64,000 nucleotides of DNA from an uncultured Fusobacterium sp. (GCF_905200055.1 NZ_CAJKIS010000007.1:10479-74478), one strand, 5' to 3'; shown: positions 9,344 through 18,916, numbered from the stretch's first letter. The notes: a model not told the origin generated them from the sequence alone. A program made the numbers and translations.

Positions 9344-9952
9344 TTATTTTAGCTTAAATTTATTTTCTGTTCCATTCATTAATCTAGTAATATTTGTCCT
9401 ATGTCTCCATATAACAAAAGCTCCTATTAAAAGTGTCATTATTATTAAAGGAGTTCTTCCAACATTATTTCTAATAGGGCTAAAAGCAGTAAGAATTGGA
9501 AGTGCTGCTGCTGCTATTATAGACCCTAATGATATATATCTTGTAAAATATACTACTAATATAAATATAATTAATAGAGCTAATGTAACATTAGGAATTA
9601 AAAATAAAAATACACCTAAACTTGTTGCAACTCCTTTTCCACCTTTAAAATTTAAAAAGAATGAAAGAGAATGACCAACTATCGCTAAAACTCCTATGAC
9701 TAAAAGGATATTTCCTGAAACTCCAAATCTACTAGCTAAAAACGGAGGTAAAAAACCTTTTAGTGCATCTAAAATTAATACCATTATTCCATATTTTGGA
9801 CCAAGAACTCTATAAGCATTTGTAGCCCCTGAGTTTTTACTTCCATGCTCTCTTATATCTATATTTTTAAAATATTTCCCTAACCAAACACCATTTGGCA
9901 AAGCTCCCATAACATATCCTAAAACTAAAAAAAATATTATTTTCATACTCAA
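9344..9952 (-). CDS. plsY: acyl-phosphate:glycerol-3-phosphate acyltransferase
   Basis: The 202-residue, multi-helix inner-membrane protein transfers an acyl group from acyl phosphate to glycerol-3-phosphate. It contains the family motifs GALPNGVWLGK, HGSKNSGATNAYRVLG, GHSLSFFLNFKGGKGVAT and the late WRHRTNI. An ATG two codons downstream of the chosen start is an equally possible start. It is the first gene of the plsY-gpsA pair and faces trxA across a 228-nt spacer. That spacer holds a 12-bp inverted repeat (9994-10005 with 10055-10066). Confidence 0.95.
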   Translation of the reverse strand: MSMKIIFFLVLGYVMGALPNGVWLGKYFKNIDIREHGSKNSGATNAYRVLGPKYGIMVLILDALKGFLPPFLASRFGVSGNILLVIGVLAIVGHSLSFFLNFKGGKGVATSLGVFLFLIPNVTLALLIIFILVVYFTRYISLGSIIAAAALPILTAFSPIRNNVGRTPLIIMTLLIGAFVIWRHRTNITRLMNGTENKFKLK

Positions 9953-9993
9953 TCTCCTATATTTTTATTTTTATATTTAGAATTATAAATCAG

Positions 9994-10066
9994 ATACTTC
10001 TATTTCATTATCACCTCTTAATAACAAACATTTATTTTAGATTATATCATATAAAAATAGAAGTAT
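9994..10066. repeat. 12-bp inverted repeat between plsY and trxA
   Basis: ATACTTCTATTT at 9994-10005 is exactly repeated in inverted orientation at 10055-10066, with 49 nt between the arms. It lies in the plsY 5' region. It could be an operator pair or a 5'-UTR stem; no T-run follows, so a terminator is less likely. Confidence 0.5.
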
Positions 10067-10113
10067 AAAGTAAGAAATAAAAATTCTATTTCCTATATTA
10101 TGTGATTTAGTTA

Positions 10114-10142
10114 CAGACAAAAGAGAAAAAATAATATATAAT
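10114..10142 (+). promoter_or_regulatory. trxA promoter
   Basis: The -10 is a perfect TATAAT (10137-10142). The element 17 bp upstream, CAGACA (10114-10119), keeps the GACA of the consensus. A strong AGGAGG site precedes the trxA start. Confidence 0.55.
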
Positions 10143-10180
10143 AAAATCAAAATAAGATAATAATAAAAGGAGGCATTCAT

Positions 10181-10495
10181 ATGGCAATTTTACATATAAC
10201 TAAAGAAAATTTTGAAAAAGAGGTTTTAAAATCAGAGGTTCCTGTAGTAGTAGATTTCTGGGCAGCATGGTGTGGACCTTGTAAAGCTTTAGCACCTAGA
10301 CTTGAAGAAGCTGATTCTCAACTTAACTCTGAAGTTAAAATAGCAAAAATTAACATTGATGAAGAGGAAGAATTAGCAGCCCAATTTAGAGTAATGAGCA
10401 TTCCTACTTTATTACTATTTAAAAATGGAACTCCTGTTGAAAAATCTGTTGGTTTAGTTTCAACTGAAGAACTTTTAGAGTTTGCAAAAAAATAA
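10181..10495 (+). CDS. trxA: thioredoxin
   Basis: The 104-residue cytosolic redox protein has the thioredoxin fold and the active site WAAWCGPCKAL, with both catalytic cysteines. The conserved cis-proline region is SIPTLLLFKNG. It reduces disulfides in ribonucleotide reductase, peroxiredoxins and other targets. It is a single-gene transcript: its own promoter lies upstream and a strong terminator directly behind it. Confidence 0.95.
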   Translation: MAILHITKENFEKEVLKSEVPVVVDFWAAWCGPCKALAPRLEEADSQLNSEVKIAKINIDEEEELAAQFRVMSIPTLLLFKNGTPVEKSVGLVSTEELLEFAKK

Positions 10496-10520
10496 TCCTT
10501 CGTAAAGTTAATTAATAAAA

Positions 10521-10561
10521 AACTCTCTACCTAAAAATAGTTTAGGTAGAGAGTTTTTTTA
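10521..10561 (+). terminator. trxA terminator
   Basis: A perfect 15-bp stem (10521-10535 with 10541-10555), a 5-nt loop and a run of T residues lie 26 nt after the trxA stop. Confidence 0.92.
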
Positions 10562-10599
10562 TACTAATTATATAAACCTTTAATTAAAGAAAAATTTAG

Positions 10600-10628
10600 T
10601 TGAAATAATTATTTTTAAACTCTATAAT
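10600..10628 (+). promoter_or_regulatory. promoter of the lipoprotein gene
   Basis: TTGAAA (10600-10605) and TATAAT (10623-10628) are separated by 17 bp, close to a consensus sigma-70 promoter. Confidence 0.8.
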
Positions 10629-10655
10629 ATAGAAAATGATTAGGGGGTGATAATT

Positions 10656-11066
10656 ATGAACAAAAAGTTTAATTTAATAATCTTATTTTCACTCTTTCTT
10701 TTAATTATTGGATGCTCTAATGTAGGAATTTCTCCAGGAATAGGTATAGGTTGGGGAAGTGGAGGACATTTTGGTGCTGGCATCTCTTTAAACACTTGGA
10801 CAACTTCAGATAATTGGGGAAAAGATGAAATTTATAAAAATTTTTACATAAAAAACTTTAATTATCTTGTTAAGAAATATGATCATTTAATTGAAAATAA
10901 AGATCCTAATTTAGAAGAAATTAAAGAGTTAAAAATAAAAATGTTAGCTCTTAGACATCAAGTGAATACAGATTGGAATGAGATTGAAAAAAGAAAAGAA
11001 TTTATAAAAGATTTTAATAAAAAAATTGATTTTTATATTAAAAATTTAAATAATTTAGAAAAATAA
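10656..11066 (+). CDS. small glycine-rich lipoprotein
   Basis: I chose the ATG at 10656, 8 nt after AGGGGG. An upstream in-frame GTG lies inside the ribosome site. The 136-residue product has a lipoprotein signal ending in LLIIGC (Cys20). A glycine-rich stretch follows (GIGIGWGSGGHFGAGIS) and then a charged helical C-terminal half. It is predicted to be lipid-anchored in the envelope. I do not recognise a named family. The glycine-rich segment resembles glycine-zipper-like membrane motifs, but that is only a resemblance. It has its own strong promoter and precedes the permease gene by 18 nt, so read-through is likely. Confidence 0.7.
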   Translation: MNKKFNLIILFSLFLLIIGCSNVGISPGIGIGWGSGGHFGAGISLNTWTTSDNWGKDEIYKNFYIKNFNYLVKKYDHLIENKDPNLEEIKELKIKMLALRHQVNTDWNEIEKRKEFIKDFNKKIDFYIKNLNNLEK

Positions 11067-11084
11067 AATAATTAGGGAGGATTT

Positions 11085-11912
11085 ATGTTTAGTTTAGTTG
11101 AAGGGGCTAGTTTCTCATCTTTTATCTTTTTAGGATTAGCCTGTTTTTTTGCTGCTTTTATTGATGCTATCGCTGGTGGTGGTGGACTTATTAGTTTACC
11201 TGCATTTTTAGCCTCTGGTTTACCTGCTCATGTAGCTTTAGGTACTAATAAAATTGCTGCTTGTTGTTCTACTATTGCAAGTAGTGCTAAATTTGCTCAA
11301 TCTGGAAAAATAAATTGGGCTATGATGAAAAAATTAGCTGGTTTCTCTTTTGTTGGTGCTGTATTAGGTGTTAAAACTGTAGTGATGATTGATTCTAAAT
11401 ACCTGTATCCTATAGCAATAGTACTTTTACTTTTAGTTCTTATCTATACTCTTCATAATAAAAATTTAGGTGAAGAAAATCAATTTAAGGAACTTACTAG
11501 CCAAAACATTAAGTATGGAATTATAATGGCTTTAGTTATGGGATTTTATGATGGTTTCTTTGGACCAGGTACTGGTTCCTTCTTAATTTTTGCTCTTATA
11601 AGAATATTTAAGTTAGATTTTACAAATGCTAGTGGAAATGCAAAAATACTAAATCTCTCAAGTAATATTGCCAGTGTCATTGTTTTCTCTTATATGGGAA
11701 AAGTTAATCTTCTCTATGCTTTCTCTATGGCTGCTATTATGATAGTTGGGGCTACTATTGGAGCTAAAATGGCTGTAACAAAAGGAAGTAAATTTATTAA
11801 ACCTATGTTTTTAATTATTACAACTATTGTTTTAACTAAAATGATTGCTGAGTCAATATTCCATCTTGATATCTCTGGTCTTATAAAATCTTATATGTCT
11901 ATTTTTATTTAA
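11085..11912 (+). CDS. TauE/SafE (TSUP) family permease
   Basis: The 275-residue protein has about eight membrane helices and the duplicated TSUP signature. The first copy is AGGGGLISLPAFLASGLPAHVALGTNK-type sequence and the second is FYDGFFGPGTGSFLIF. TSUP proteins move sulfite, sulfoacetate or other organosulfur and small anions across the inner membrane. The substrate here cannot be read from sequence. Given several sulfur-related neighbours far away (a sulfatase at 43 kb), sulfite export is possible but unproven. It ends at a terminator shared with the convergent patatin gene. Confidence 0.85.
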   Translation: MFSLVEGASFSSFIFLGLACFFAAFIDAIAGGGGLISLPAFLASGLPAHVALGTNKIAACCSTIASSAKFAQSGKINWAMMKKLAGFSFVGAVLGVKTVVMIDSKYLYPIAIVLLLLVLIYTLHNKNLGEENQFKELTSQNIKYGIIMALVMGFYDGFFGPGTGSFLIFALIRIFKLDFTNASGNAKILNLSSNIASVIVFSYMGKVNLLYAFSMAAIMIVGATIGAKMAVTKGSKFIKPMFLIITTIVLTKMIAESIFHLDISGLIKSYMSIFI

Positions 11913-11916
11913 GAAA

Positions 11917-11960
11917 AAAGCTGTTATTTCTCTCTACACAAAAGAATAACAGCTTTATTT
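11917..11960. terminator. bidirectional terminator, TSUP permease / patatin
   Basis: A 12-bp stem (11917-11928 with 11945-11956, AAAGCTGTTATT and its complement) is flanked by A and T runs and serves the two convergent genes. Confidence 0.88.
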
Positions 11961-11961
11961 T

Positions 11962-14286
11962 TTAATCAAATATATAACCAATACTAAATTGTGAAATTAC
12001 CTCTCCATCTTTATTATCTTTTGATAAAGAAAATTCTATTGGTCCAAATAAAGAAGTGTATTTCAATTCTAAATCAAACCCTTGATGATAATCTCTCCAC
12101 ATCTGCGGAATATTATTTCCAAACATACTTTCTTCTTTATCTTTAACCTCACTATAGCTACCTATATTCCACTTTGTTCCTATATATAAATTTTTTAAAA
12201 TTTCATATTCTAAACCTAATCTCCCTATCAAAAATTCATCAACTAATTTTTGATGAACTTCATATCCATAGAAAGCAAACTCCTTATTTTTTATATTATT
12301 TCTTGTTCCACCTAACTTAACATATTGATCAATAGAGATATTGTCTCCTGAAATTACCCCTCCATACATACCATAAGATAACGTTAATTTCTTACTCAAA
12401 GGAATATATCCATCAACAACATATAATGGTCCATATAAATTAGAATTAGAATTTCCCCATGTTCCTTCCCATACATAGTTAAATTCTCCTTTAATTCCAG
12501 AAGTAGGATTTACTACTCTATTAGTTTTATCCAAACTTAACTTTAAAAAAGCTTCATTATATTTTTTAGAATATTCAAACTGTTCTGTCCAACTAAATCC
12601 TGTATCTTGTTTTAAATCTGTATAATTAAATGCTACTCCATAAGCTGCTAATATTTCATTATTATATTGTGTTAAAATTCCTGTTTCAAATCTTAAATTT
12701 TCACTTGTATAATCTGCTATTTTCTTCCCTTTATCATATAAATATAAAGGTGCCTCATTATAAGAAGCATTTGCAAAAATACCTATTTTATTAGACAATC
12801 CATAATAGAAGAAGTTATCTGATGATATTCCTAAATAATCTCCAAACTGAGCATTAATTGAAGATGTATTTCCTATTTTCTTAGTATTTGCAAACTCTGT
12901 TCCTATATTAAAGACTGTTCCATATCCTGTTGAGTAACTAGCTCCTACTCCAAATATATTAGCAGGATTTATCTCTGCATCTAAAACTAACGTTGTGCCT
13001 TGAACATCGTAATACACCTTATTAATAAAATCTGTGCTATATATTTTTAGCATAATTTCTTCTAACTCATCATATGAAAGATACTTATCTCTATATTTTT
13101 CTAAAAGATTTGATAAAATTTCTTTTTTATTCTCTGGTATCTTATCTGTATATTTAATATTTTCTATATATACTCTGTCTTCAAGCATTCTTTCTTGATA
13201 TTTTTTCTCTCTTTTAGGAAGCTTTTCTATAGAATAAAGTTGTTCTAAAGTAGCTTTTTTCCCTAACTCTACTAATTCTTTACCTTTTTTAGTATCAGTT
13301 GCACTATAATTTTGAATATCTGGTGATATCAATATAGTTGCCATATTTCTCTGTTCCTGTGTTGATGATGCACTTTGAATAGTTACCAACTGATTTAGGA
13401 CACTTAAAATATTATAATCTTTATTGTCCTTTACTTCATTTCCAACATCACTAGCTATTACAATATCTGATCCCATTGCTAAAGCATCTTCTACTGGAAG
13501 ATTTCTTGAAACCAATCCATCTACATAAAGATTTCCATCTATTTCAACAGGCTCTAATATTGTTGGTATAGCTATACTTGCAGTTACTGCCCTTGCTAAA
13601 TCTCCTTTTTTTAATGCTACTGCTTTTCCACTATTTAGATCCGTTGCTACCACTCTTAAAGGAATTGGTAGTTTATCAAAATCATTGATCTCCTCTGCTC
13701 CTGCGAAAATCTTTTTTAATCTTAAATATATTATCTCTGTATTTCCTATTCCTTTTGGCAAAGAAAGATTAAACTCCTTATCATATCTAATAGTAGCTGC
13801 ATATTGTTTATTGCTAACTTTTTGCTCCAATGGAACTTTTTTGTTTTCCAACTCTCCATTAATATAACTATTCCAATCAGTATTTAAAAGTAGTTTTTCT
13901 ATCTCATCTGGAGTATAACCTATTGAATATAAAGCACCTACAACAGCTCCCATACTTGTTCCTGTTATATAGTCAATCTTTATATTATTTTCCTCTAATA
14001 CTCTTAAAACTCCAACATGGGCAAGTCCCTTTGCTCCACCACCACTTAAAGCTAAGCCTATTTTTATACTATTTTTATCTTTTTTTAATTTTACAGCTTT
14101 AGATTTTTCTAAAAATTTTATTTTATTATTTAAAATATTTATCTGCTCTTTTAATTTTTTTATCTCTATATCTTCTTCCAATACTTGAGGATTTTTTTTA
14201 TGTATAGTACTAGAAAAACTTTTCGTTGGTGTAATTTGCATATATATTATCAAAAATATTATCAGTATATTTATAATCTTTTTCAT
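11962..14286 (-). CDS. fplA: FplA-like patatin phospholipase autotransporter (type Vd)
   Basis: The 774-residue protein is a patatin-type lipase joined to an outer-membrane barrel. It starts with a signal sequence, then a short coiled coil (about 40-65). The patatin domain (about 75-330) has the oxyanion loop SGGGAKGLAHVG, the nucleophile elbow GTSMG (Ser111) and the DGL motif carrying the dyad aspartate (Asp256). A POTRA-like segment (about 345-425) follows, then a C-terminal barrel rich in alternating strands and ending in FSIGYIFD. This is the layout of F. nucleatum FplA and Pseudomonas PlpD, type Vd secreted class A1 phospholipases able to act on host lipids. It is transcribed alone, with a terminator shared with the permease gene. 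Confidence 0.9.
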   Translation of the reverse strand: MKKIINILIIFLIIYMQITPTKSFSSTIHKKNPQVLEEDIEIKKLKEQINILNNKIKFLEKSKAVKLKKDKNSIKIGLALSGGGAKGLAHVGVLRVLEENNIKIDYITGTSMGAVVGALYSIGYTPDEIEKLLLNTDWNSYINGELENKKVPLEQKVSNKQYAATIRYDKEFNLSLPKGIGNTEIIYLRLKKIFAGAEEINDFDKLPIPLRVVATDLNSGKAVALKKGDLARAVTASIAIPTILEPVEIDGNLYVDGLVSRNLPVEDALAMGSDIVIASDVGNEVKDNKDYNILSVLNQLVTIQSASSTQEQRNMATILISPDIQNYSATDTKKGKELVELGKKATLEQLYSIEKLPKREKKYQERMLEDRVYIENIKYTDKIPENKKEILSNLLEKYRDKYLSYDELEEIMLKIYSTDFINKVYYDVQGTTLVLDAEINPANIFGVGASYSTGYGTVFNIGTEFANTKKIGNTSSINAQFGDYLGISSDNFFYYGLSNKIGIFANASYNEAPLYLYDKGKKIADYTSENLRFETGILTQYNNEILAAYGVAFNYTDLKQDTGFSWTEQFEYSKKYNEAFLKLSLDKTNRVVNPTSGIKGEFNYVWEGTWGNSNSNLYGPLYVVDGYIPLSKKLTLSYGMYGGVISGDNISIDQYVKLGGTRNNIKNKEFAFYGYEVHQKLVDEFLIGRLGLEYEILKNLYIGTKWNIGSYSEVKDKEESMFGNNIPQMWRDYHQGFDLELKYTSLFGPIEFSLSKDNKDGEVISQFSIGYIFD

Positions 14287-14365
14287 CTCTTCTCCTAATT
14301 TTTTTCTATAAATAATTTATATTATACCAAGTTTTAAAAATAAATAAAATACAATTATGATAAAT

Positions 14366-14394
14366 TTGATTTTTTATGTCAAAAATGTTATAAT
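14366..14394 (+). promoter_or_regulatory. pnp promoter
   Basis: TTGATT (14366-14371), a 17-bp spacer and a perfect TATAAT (14389-14394). Transcription should start near 14401, directly at the base of the leader hairpin. Confidence 0.8.
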
Positions 14395-14406
14395 TATTAG
14401 CAAAAT

Positions 14407-14491
14407 AAAGCTCAGAATTATGTAAGTAGTAAGAAGTAAATAGCGAATCTTTTTTCACCATTTGCTCCTTATTATTTACCTTCTGAGCTTT
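14407..14491 (+). promoter_or_regulatory. long hairpin in the pnp leader
   Basis: The outer stem is a perfect 11 bp (14407-14417 with 14481-14491). Inside it, 14422-14433 pairs with 14468-14479 over 12 bp with two G-U pairs. A tip of GCGAAT pairs with ATTTGC (14459-14465 region). The structure occupies nearly the whole 5' UTR of pnp. In E. coli a similar pnp leader stem is cut by RNase III and lets PNPase repress itself; an equivalent loop here is inferred. Confidence 0.75.
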
Positions 14492-14516
14492 AGAAAAAAC
14501 TAAAATGGAGGAGTTT

Positions 14517-16616
14517 ATGTTTGACGAAAAAAAAGTTGAATTAGAACTAGCTGGAAGAACACTTAGTTTTTCTACTGGTAAAATAGCAAGACAATCTTGT
14601 GGTGCTGTAATGGTACAATATGGAGATACTGTACTTTTAAGTACTGTAAATCGTAGTAAAGAACCTAGAAAGGAAGCTGATTTCTTCCCTCTAACTGTAG
14701 ATTACATTGAAAAATTCTATGCTGCTGGAAAATTCCCAGGTGGATTTAACAAAAGAGAGGGTAGACCATCTACAAATGCCACTCTTACAGCTAGACTTAT
14801 AGATAGACCTATCAGACCAATGTTCCCAGATGGGTTTAACTATGATGTTCATATTGTAAATACAGTATTTTCTTATGATGAAAAAAATACACCTGATTAT
14901 TTAGGAATTATAGGATCTTCAATGGCACTTATGCTATCTGATATTCCTTTCCTTGGACCAGTTGCTGGAGTTGTAGTAGGACGTAAAGATGGAGAATTTA
15001 TTTTAAACCCTACTCCTGCTGAATTAGAAGAAAGTGAACTTGAACTTTCTGTTGCTGGAACAAAAGATGCTGTAAACATGGTTGAAGCTGGAGCTCAAGA
15101 ACTAGATGAAGAAACTATGTTAGCTGCTATTATGTTTGCTCATGAAAATATCAAAAAAATCTGTGCTTTCCAAGAAGAGTTTGCAAAAGCTGTTGGAAAA
15201 GAAAAAATTGAATTTACTAAAAAAGAGGTATTACCTCTAGTTAAAGATTTCATTGATGAAAATGGAATGGAAAAATTAAAAGCTGCTGTACTTACTCTTG
15301 GTAAAAAAGCTAGAGAAGAAGCTGTGGATGGTTTAGAAGCTGAACTTATGGAAGCTTTCATTCTTCAAAACTACGAAGGTGTTGCTGAAGAAGATCTACC
15401 TGAAGAAGTTATTGATGAATTTAAACTTTACTACCATGATTTAATGAAAAAATTAGTAAGAGAGGCTATTTTATATCATAAACATAGAGTTGATGGAAGA
15501 AAAACTACTGAAATTAGACCTCTTTATGCTGAAACTGATGTTCTTCCTATTCCTCATGGATCTGCTATGTTTACAAGAGGAGAAACTCAAGCAGTTGTTA
15601 TCACTACTCTTGGAACAAAAGAGGATGAACAGCTTGTTGATGATTTAGAAAAAGAATACTTCAAAAAATTCTATCTACACTACAACTTCCCACCTTACTC
15701 TGTAGGAGAAGTTGGAAGAATGGGTTCTCCTGGAAGAAGAGAACTTGGACATGGATCTCTTGCTGAAAGAGCTCTTAGATATGTAATCCCTTCTGAAGAA
15801 GTATTCCCATATACTATCAGAGTTGTATCTGAAATTACTGAATCAAATGGATCTTCATCTCAAGCATCAATTTGTGGAGGATCTCTTTCACTAATGGCAG
15901 CAGGTGTTCCTATTAAAGAACATGTTGCTGGAATTGCAATGGGACTTATCAAAGAAGGAGAAGAGTTTACTGTTTTAACAGATATCATGGGACTTGAAGA
16001 TCATTTAGGAGATATGGACTTTAAAGTTGCTGGAACTAAAAATGGTATAACAGCTCTTCAAATGGATATTAAAATAACTGGAATTACTGAAGAAATCATG
16101 AGAATTGCTCTTAAACAAGCTCATGATGCTAGAATGGAAATTCTTGAACTTATGAACAATACTATTCCTGAGCCTGCTCCAATAAAATCTACTGTACCTA
16201 GAATTCATCAAATGAAAATAGCTACAGATAAAATAGCTGTTCTTATTGGACCTGGAGGAAAAAATATTAAAGGAATCATTGAAAAAACAGGAGCAACTGT
16301 AGATATCAATGATGATGGAAATGTTTCTATATTTGCTAAAGATGAAGATACATTAAATGAAACTATAACTCTTGTTAACTCATATGTTAAAGATGTAGAA
16401 GTTGGAGAGATTTATAAAGGTAGAGTTGTAAGCATCACTAAATTTGGTGCATTTATGGAAATCCTACCTGGTAAAGAAGGACTTCTTCATGTTTCTGAAA
16501 TCTCTCATGAAAGAGTTGCAAATGTTGAAGATGTATTAAAAGTTGGAGATGTATTTGATGTTAAAGTTATCTCTACTGACAATGGAAAAATTAGTTTAAG
16601 TAAAAAGAAAATTTAA
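14517..16616 (+). CDS. pnp: polyribonucleotide nucleotidyltransferase (PNPase)
   Basis: The start is ATG 14517, 5 nt after GGAGGAG; the in-frame ATG 12 nt upstream overlaps that site. The 699-residue enzyme degrades RNA 3' to 5' by phosphorolysis and can add tails. It has two RNase PH domains (about 1-210 and 310-540; the second has the phosphate-site pattern [16 protein letters not shown]). A KH domain follows (about 550-610, [17 protein letters not shown]), then an S1 domain (about 620-695, [15 protein letters not shown]). Its leader forms a long hairpin, and a terminator follows the gene. It is the first gene of a core cluster ending at the RlmD-type gene. Confidence 0.97.
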   Translation: MFDEKKVELELAGRTLSFSTGKIARQSCGAVMVQYGDTVLLSTVNRSKEPRKEADFFPLTVDYIEKFYAAGKFPGGFNKREGRPSTNATLTARLIDRPIRPMFPDGFNYDVHIVNTVFSYDEKNTPDYLGIIGSSMALMLSDIPFLGPVAGVVVGRKDGEFILNPTPAELEESELELSVAGTKDAVNMVEAGAQELDEETMLAAIMFAHENIKKICAFQEEFAKAVGKEKIEFTKKEVLPLVKDFIDENGMEKLKAAVLTLGKKAREEAVDGLEAELMEAFILQNYEGVAEEDLPEEVIDEFKLYYHDLMKKLVREAILYHKHRVDGRKTTEIRPLYAETDVLPIPHGSAMFTRGETQAVVITTLGTKEDEQLVDDLEKEYFKKFYLHYNFPPYSVGEVGRMGSPGRRELGHGSLAERALRYVIPSEEVFPYTIRVVSEITESNGSSSQASICGGSLSLMAAGVPIKEHVAGIAMGLIKEGEEFTVLTDIMGLEDHLGDMDFKVAGTKNGITALQMDIKITGITEEIMRIALKQAHDARMEILELMNNTIPEPAPIKSTVPRIHQMKIATDKIAVLIGPGGKNIKGIIEKTGATVDINDDGNVSIFAKDEDTLNETITLVNSYVKDVEVGEIYKGRVVSITKFGAFMEILPGKEGLLHVSEISHERVANVEDVLKVGDVFDVKVISTDNGKISLSKKKI

Positions 16617-16627
16617 TTATTTTTAGG

Positions 16628-16657
16628 GAGAACACAGATACCCTCTGTGTTCTCTTT
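16628..16657 (+). terminator. pnp terminator
   Basis: An 11-bp perfect stem (16628-16638 with 16644-16654) with a 5-nt loop is followed by TTTAA. The T-run is short, so some read-through into rimO is likely. Confidence 0.65.
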
Positions 16658-16686
16658 AATATGGTATAATATTAATGAGGTGAAGA

Positions 16687-18024
16687 ATGAAATTTGCTTT
16701 AATAAGCTTAGGATGTAGTAAAAATTTAGTTGATAGTGAAAATTTTATTGGAATTCTTGTAAATAAAAGAGGATTTGAAGTAACTAGCGAACTAAATGAA
16801 GCTGATATGATAATAGTAAATACTTGTGGTTTTATTGGAGATGCTAAAAAAGAGTCTATTGAAACTATTTTAGAAGTAAGTGAACTTAAAGAAACTGGTA
16901 ATCTAAAGAAAATTATTGTTACAGGTTGTCTTGCTCAAAGATATTCTGAAGAGATATTAAAAGAGCTTCCTGAAGTAGATGCTGTTATTGGAACAGGAGA
17001 AATTGACAAAATAGAAAAAGTTGTAGATGAAATTCTTAATGATAAAAAATCTGTTGAAACTTCTAGCATGAGTTTCCTTGCTAATGCTAATACAGATAGA
17101 ATTTTAACAACTGCTTCTCATACAGCTTATTTAAAAATTTCTGAAGGTTGCGATAGAAGATGTACTTACTGTATTATTCCTCAACTTAGAGGAAAATTAA
17201 GAAGTAGAACTATTGAGGATATATTAGTTGAAGCTAATAATCTTGTAAAATCTGGAGTAAGAGAGTTAAATCTTTTAGCTCAAGAGACTACAGAATATGG
17301 AATTGATCTTTATAAAGAAAAATCTCTAGCAAAATTAATGAAAGAACTTGTAAAAATAGAAGATTTAAAATGGTTAAGAACATACTATATGTATCCTGAT
17401 TCTGTTACAGATGAGTTAATTCAAGTAATGAAAACTGAAGATAAGATTTGTAAATATTTTGATATTCCTATTCAACATGTTTCTGATTCTATTCTTCAAA
17501 ATATGGGAAGAGCCAAAACTGGAGCTCATCTAAAAGATATTCTATATAGAATAAGAAGAGAGATTCCAAATGCAACTTTTAGAACATCTGTTATAGTTGG
17601 ATTCCCTGGAGAAACTCAAGAGGATTTTAAAGAATTAAGAGATTTCCTTGAAGAGTTTCAATTTGATTATGTAGGAGTATTTAAATATTCAAGGGAAGAG
17701 GATACAAAAGCTTATGATATGGATAATCAAGTTCCTGAAGAAATAAAAGAAGAGAGATGGGTAGAACTTACTAACCTTCAAAGTAAAATAGCTGAAAATA
17801 AAAATAGAGGTATGCTTGGACAAACTGTGGAAGTTATGATCGATGGTGTTTCTACTGAAAGTGAATATCTATTAGAAGGAAGAACAAAGGGACAAGCTCT
17901 AGAAATAGATGGTAAAGTTCTTACAAACGATGGTACAGCAAAACCAGGAGAGATTGTTAAGGTTAAATTAGAACAAAACTTTGATTATGATTTTATTGGA
18001 CCAATAGTTGAAAATGAAAAATAA
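16687..18024 (+). CDS. rimO: ribosomal protein S12 methylthiotransferase
   Basis: The 445-residue radical-SAM enzyme adds a methylthio group to an aspartate of ribosomal protein S12. The N-terminal UPF0004 domain has ISLGCSKNLVDSE, NTCGFI and TGCLAQRY, supplying three cluster cysteines. The radical-SAM domain has CDRRCTYC (Cys-x3-Cys-x2-Cys). A C-terminal TRAM domain occupies about 375-440. The LGCSKN-LVDSE form separates RimO from the related MiaB. The gene lies between pnp and pgsA on the same strand, 29 nt from pgsA. Confidence 0.96.
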   Translation: MKFALISLGCSKNLVDSENFIGILVNKRGFEVTSELNEADMIIVNTCGFIGDAKKESIETILEVSELKETGNLKKIIVTGCLAQRYSEEILKELPEVDAVIGTGEIDKIEKVVDEILNDKKSVETSSMSFLANANTDRILTTASHTAYLKISEGCDRRCTYCIIPQLRGKLRSRTIEDILVEANNLVKSGVRELNLLAQETTEYGIDLYKEKSLAKLMKELVKIEDLKWLRTYYMYPDSVTDELIQVMKTEDKICKYFDIPIQHVSDSILQNMGRAKTGAHLKDILYRIRREIPNATFRTSVIVGFPGETQEDFKELRDFLEEFQFDYVGVFKYSREEDTKAYDMDNQVPEEIKEERWVELTNLQSKIAENKNRGMLGQTVEVMIDGVSTESEYLLEGRTKGQALEIDGKVLTNDGTAKPGEIVKVKLEQNFDYDFIGPIVENEK

Positions 18025-18052
18025 TAATTTTTAATATTGTGGAGGAAAGAAT

Positions 18053-18598
18053 ATGAACCTACCTAATAAACTAACTTTTATAAGATTGGTATTAGCTATC
18101 CCTTTTATCTATTTTCTTCAAGAATCAGGTAATGTAAGTGCACATTTATCTCTTACTTATAGACTTATTGCTTTTGCTATCTTTGTTATAGCATCACTTA
18201 CAGATTTTTTTGATGGGTATCTTGCTAGAAAATATAATCTTGTTACAGACTTTGGTAAATTAATGGATCCATTAGCGGACAAGATTCTTGTTATTTCAGC
18301 TTTAGTCTTATTTGTTGAATTAAAATATATTCCAGCTTGGATGTCTATTATTGTAATAGCTAGAGAATTTTTAATCAGTGGAATTAGAATGTTAGCTGCT
18401 GCTAAAGGAGAAGTTATTCCTGCTGGTAAATTAGGAAAATATAAGACTACTAGCCAAATGATTGTAATTTTGATTATGATAATTGTTGGAAATCAGCCAT
18501 ATAATTTCTATTTAATGATGATACCTATAATTTTGACTCTTTGGTCTGGTTGGGAATATACATCTAAAGCTAAACATTATTTTATGAATTGTAAATAA
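18053..18598 (+). CDS. pgsA: CDP-diacylglycerol-glycerol-3-phosphate 3-phosphatidyltransferase
   Basis: The 181-residue inner-membrane enzyme makes phosphatidylglycerol phosphate. It has several membrane helices and the CDP-alcohol phosphotransferase motif. Visible are SLTDFFDGYLARKY and DFGKLMDPLADKI, which carry the metal-binding aspartates. It is preceded by a GGAGG site and follows rimO by 28 nt. Confidence 0.95.
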   Translation: MNLPNKLTFIRLVLAIPFIYFLQESGNVSAHLSLTYRLIAFAIFVIASLTDFFDGYLARKYNLVTDFGKLMDPLADKILVISALVLFVELKYIPAWMSIIVIAREFLISGIRMLAAAKGEVIPAGKLGKYKTTSQMIVILIMIIVGNQPYNFYLMMIPIILTLWSGWEYTSKAKHYFMNCK

Positions 18599-18628
18599 TT
18601 AAATATTTTGCAAGGGAGTGTTATAAAT

Positions 18629-18886
18629 ATGGTTCTTTTATTTAAAATTGTTGATTTGCTAATCTCTGTTATCAATACCCTTATAATTATAAGAGTTGTA
18701 CTTTCTTGGCTATCTCCAAATTCAAATAATGGATTTACTGATTTAGTTTATGGACTTACAGAACCTATCTTAAAGCCTTTTAGAATATTGCTCCCTATGG
18801 GAAATTTAAGAGTTGACTTATCTCCAATGGTAGCCTACATCTTCTTATCAATAATAAGGAGATTAATTTTTAATTTGTTATTTTAA
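18629..18886 (+). CDS. YggT family membrane protein
   Basis: I place the start at ATG 18629, after AAGGGAG; an upstream in-frame TTG overlaps that site. The 85-residue protein has two membrane helices separated by the YggT signature. That signature reads VLSWLSPNSNN, then YGLTEPILKPFR and DLSPMVAYI. YggT proteins lie near division genes (the ylm cluster in Gram-positives) and are linked to membrane or cell-division roles. Here it is directly before rsmH and an FtsL-like gene, consistent with that association. A terminator overlaps its stop codon. Confidence 0.85.
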   Translation: MVLLFKIVDLLISVINTLIIIRVVLSWLSPNSNNGFTDLVYGLTEPILKPFRILLPMGNLRVDLSPMVAYIFLSIIRRLIFNLLF

Positions 18887-18916
18887 TAGGGAAGCTTTTT
18901 TGCTTCTCTATTTTTC
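18885..18916 (+). terminator. terminator after yggT
   Basis: AATAGGGAAGC (18885-18895) pairs with GCTTCTCTATT (18902-18912) with one G-U pair, followed by a T-run. It overlaps the yggT stop codon. Confidence 0.75.
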
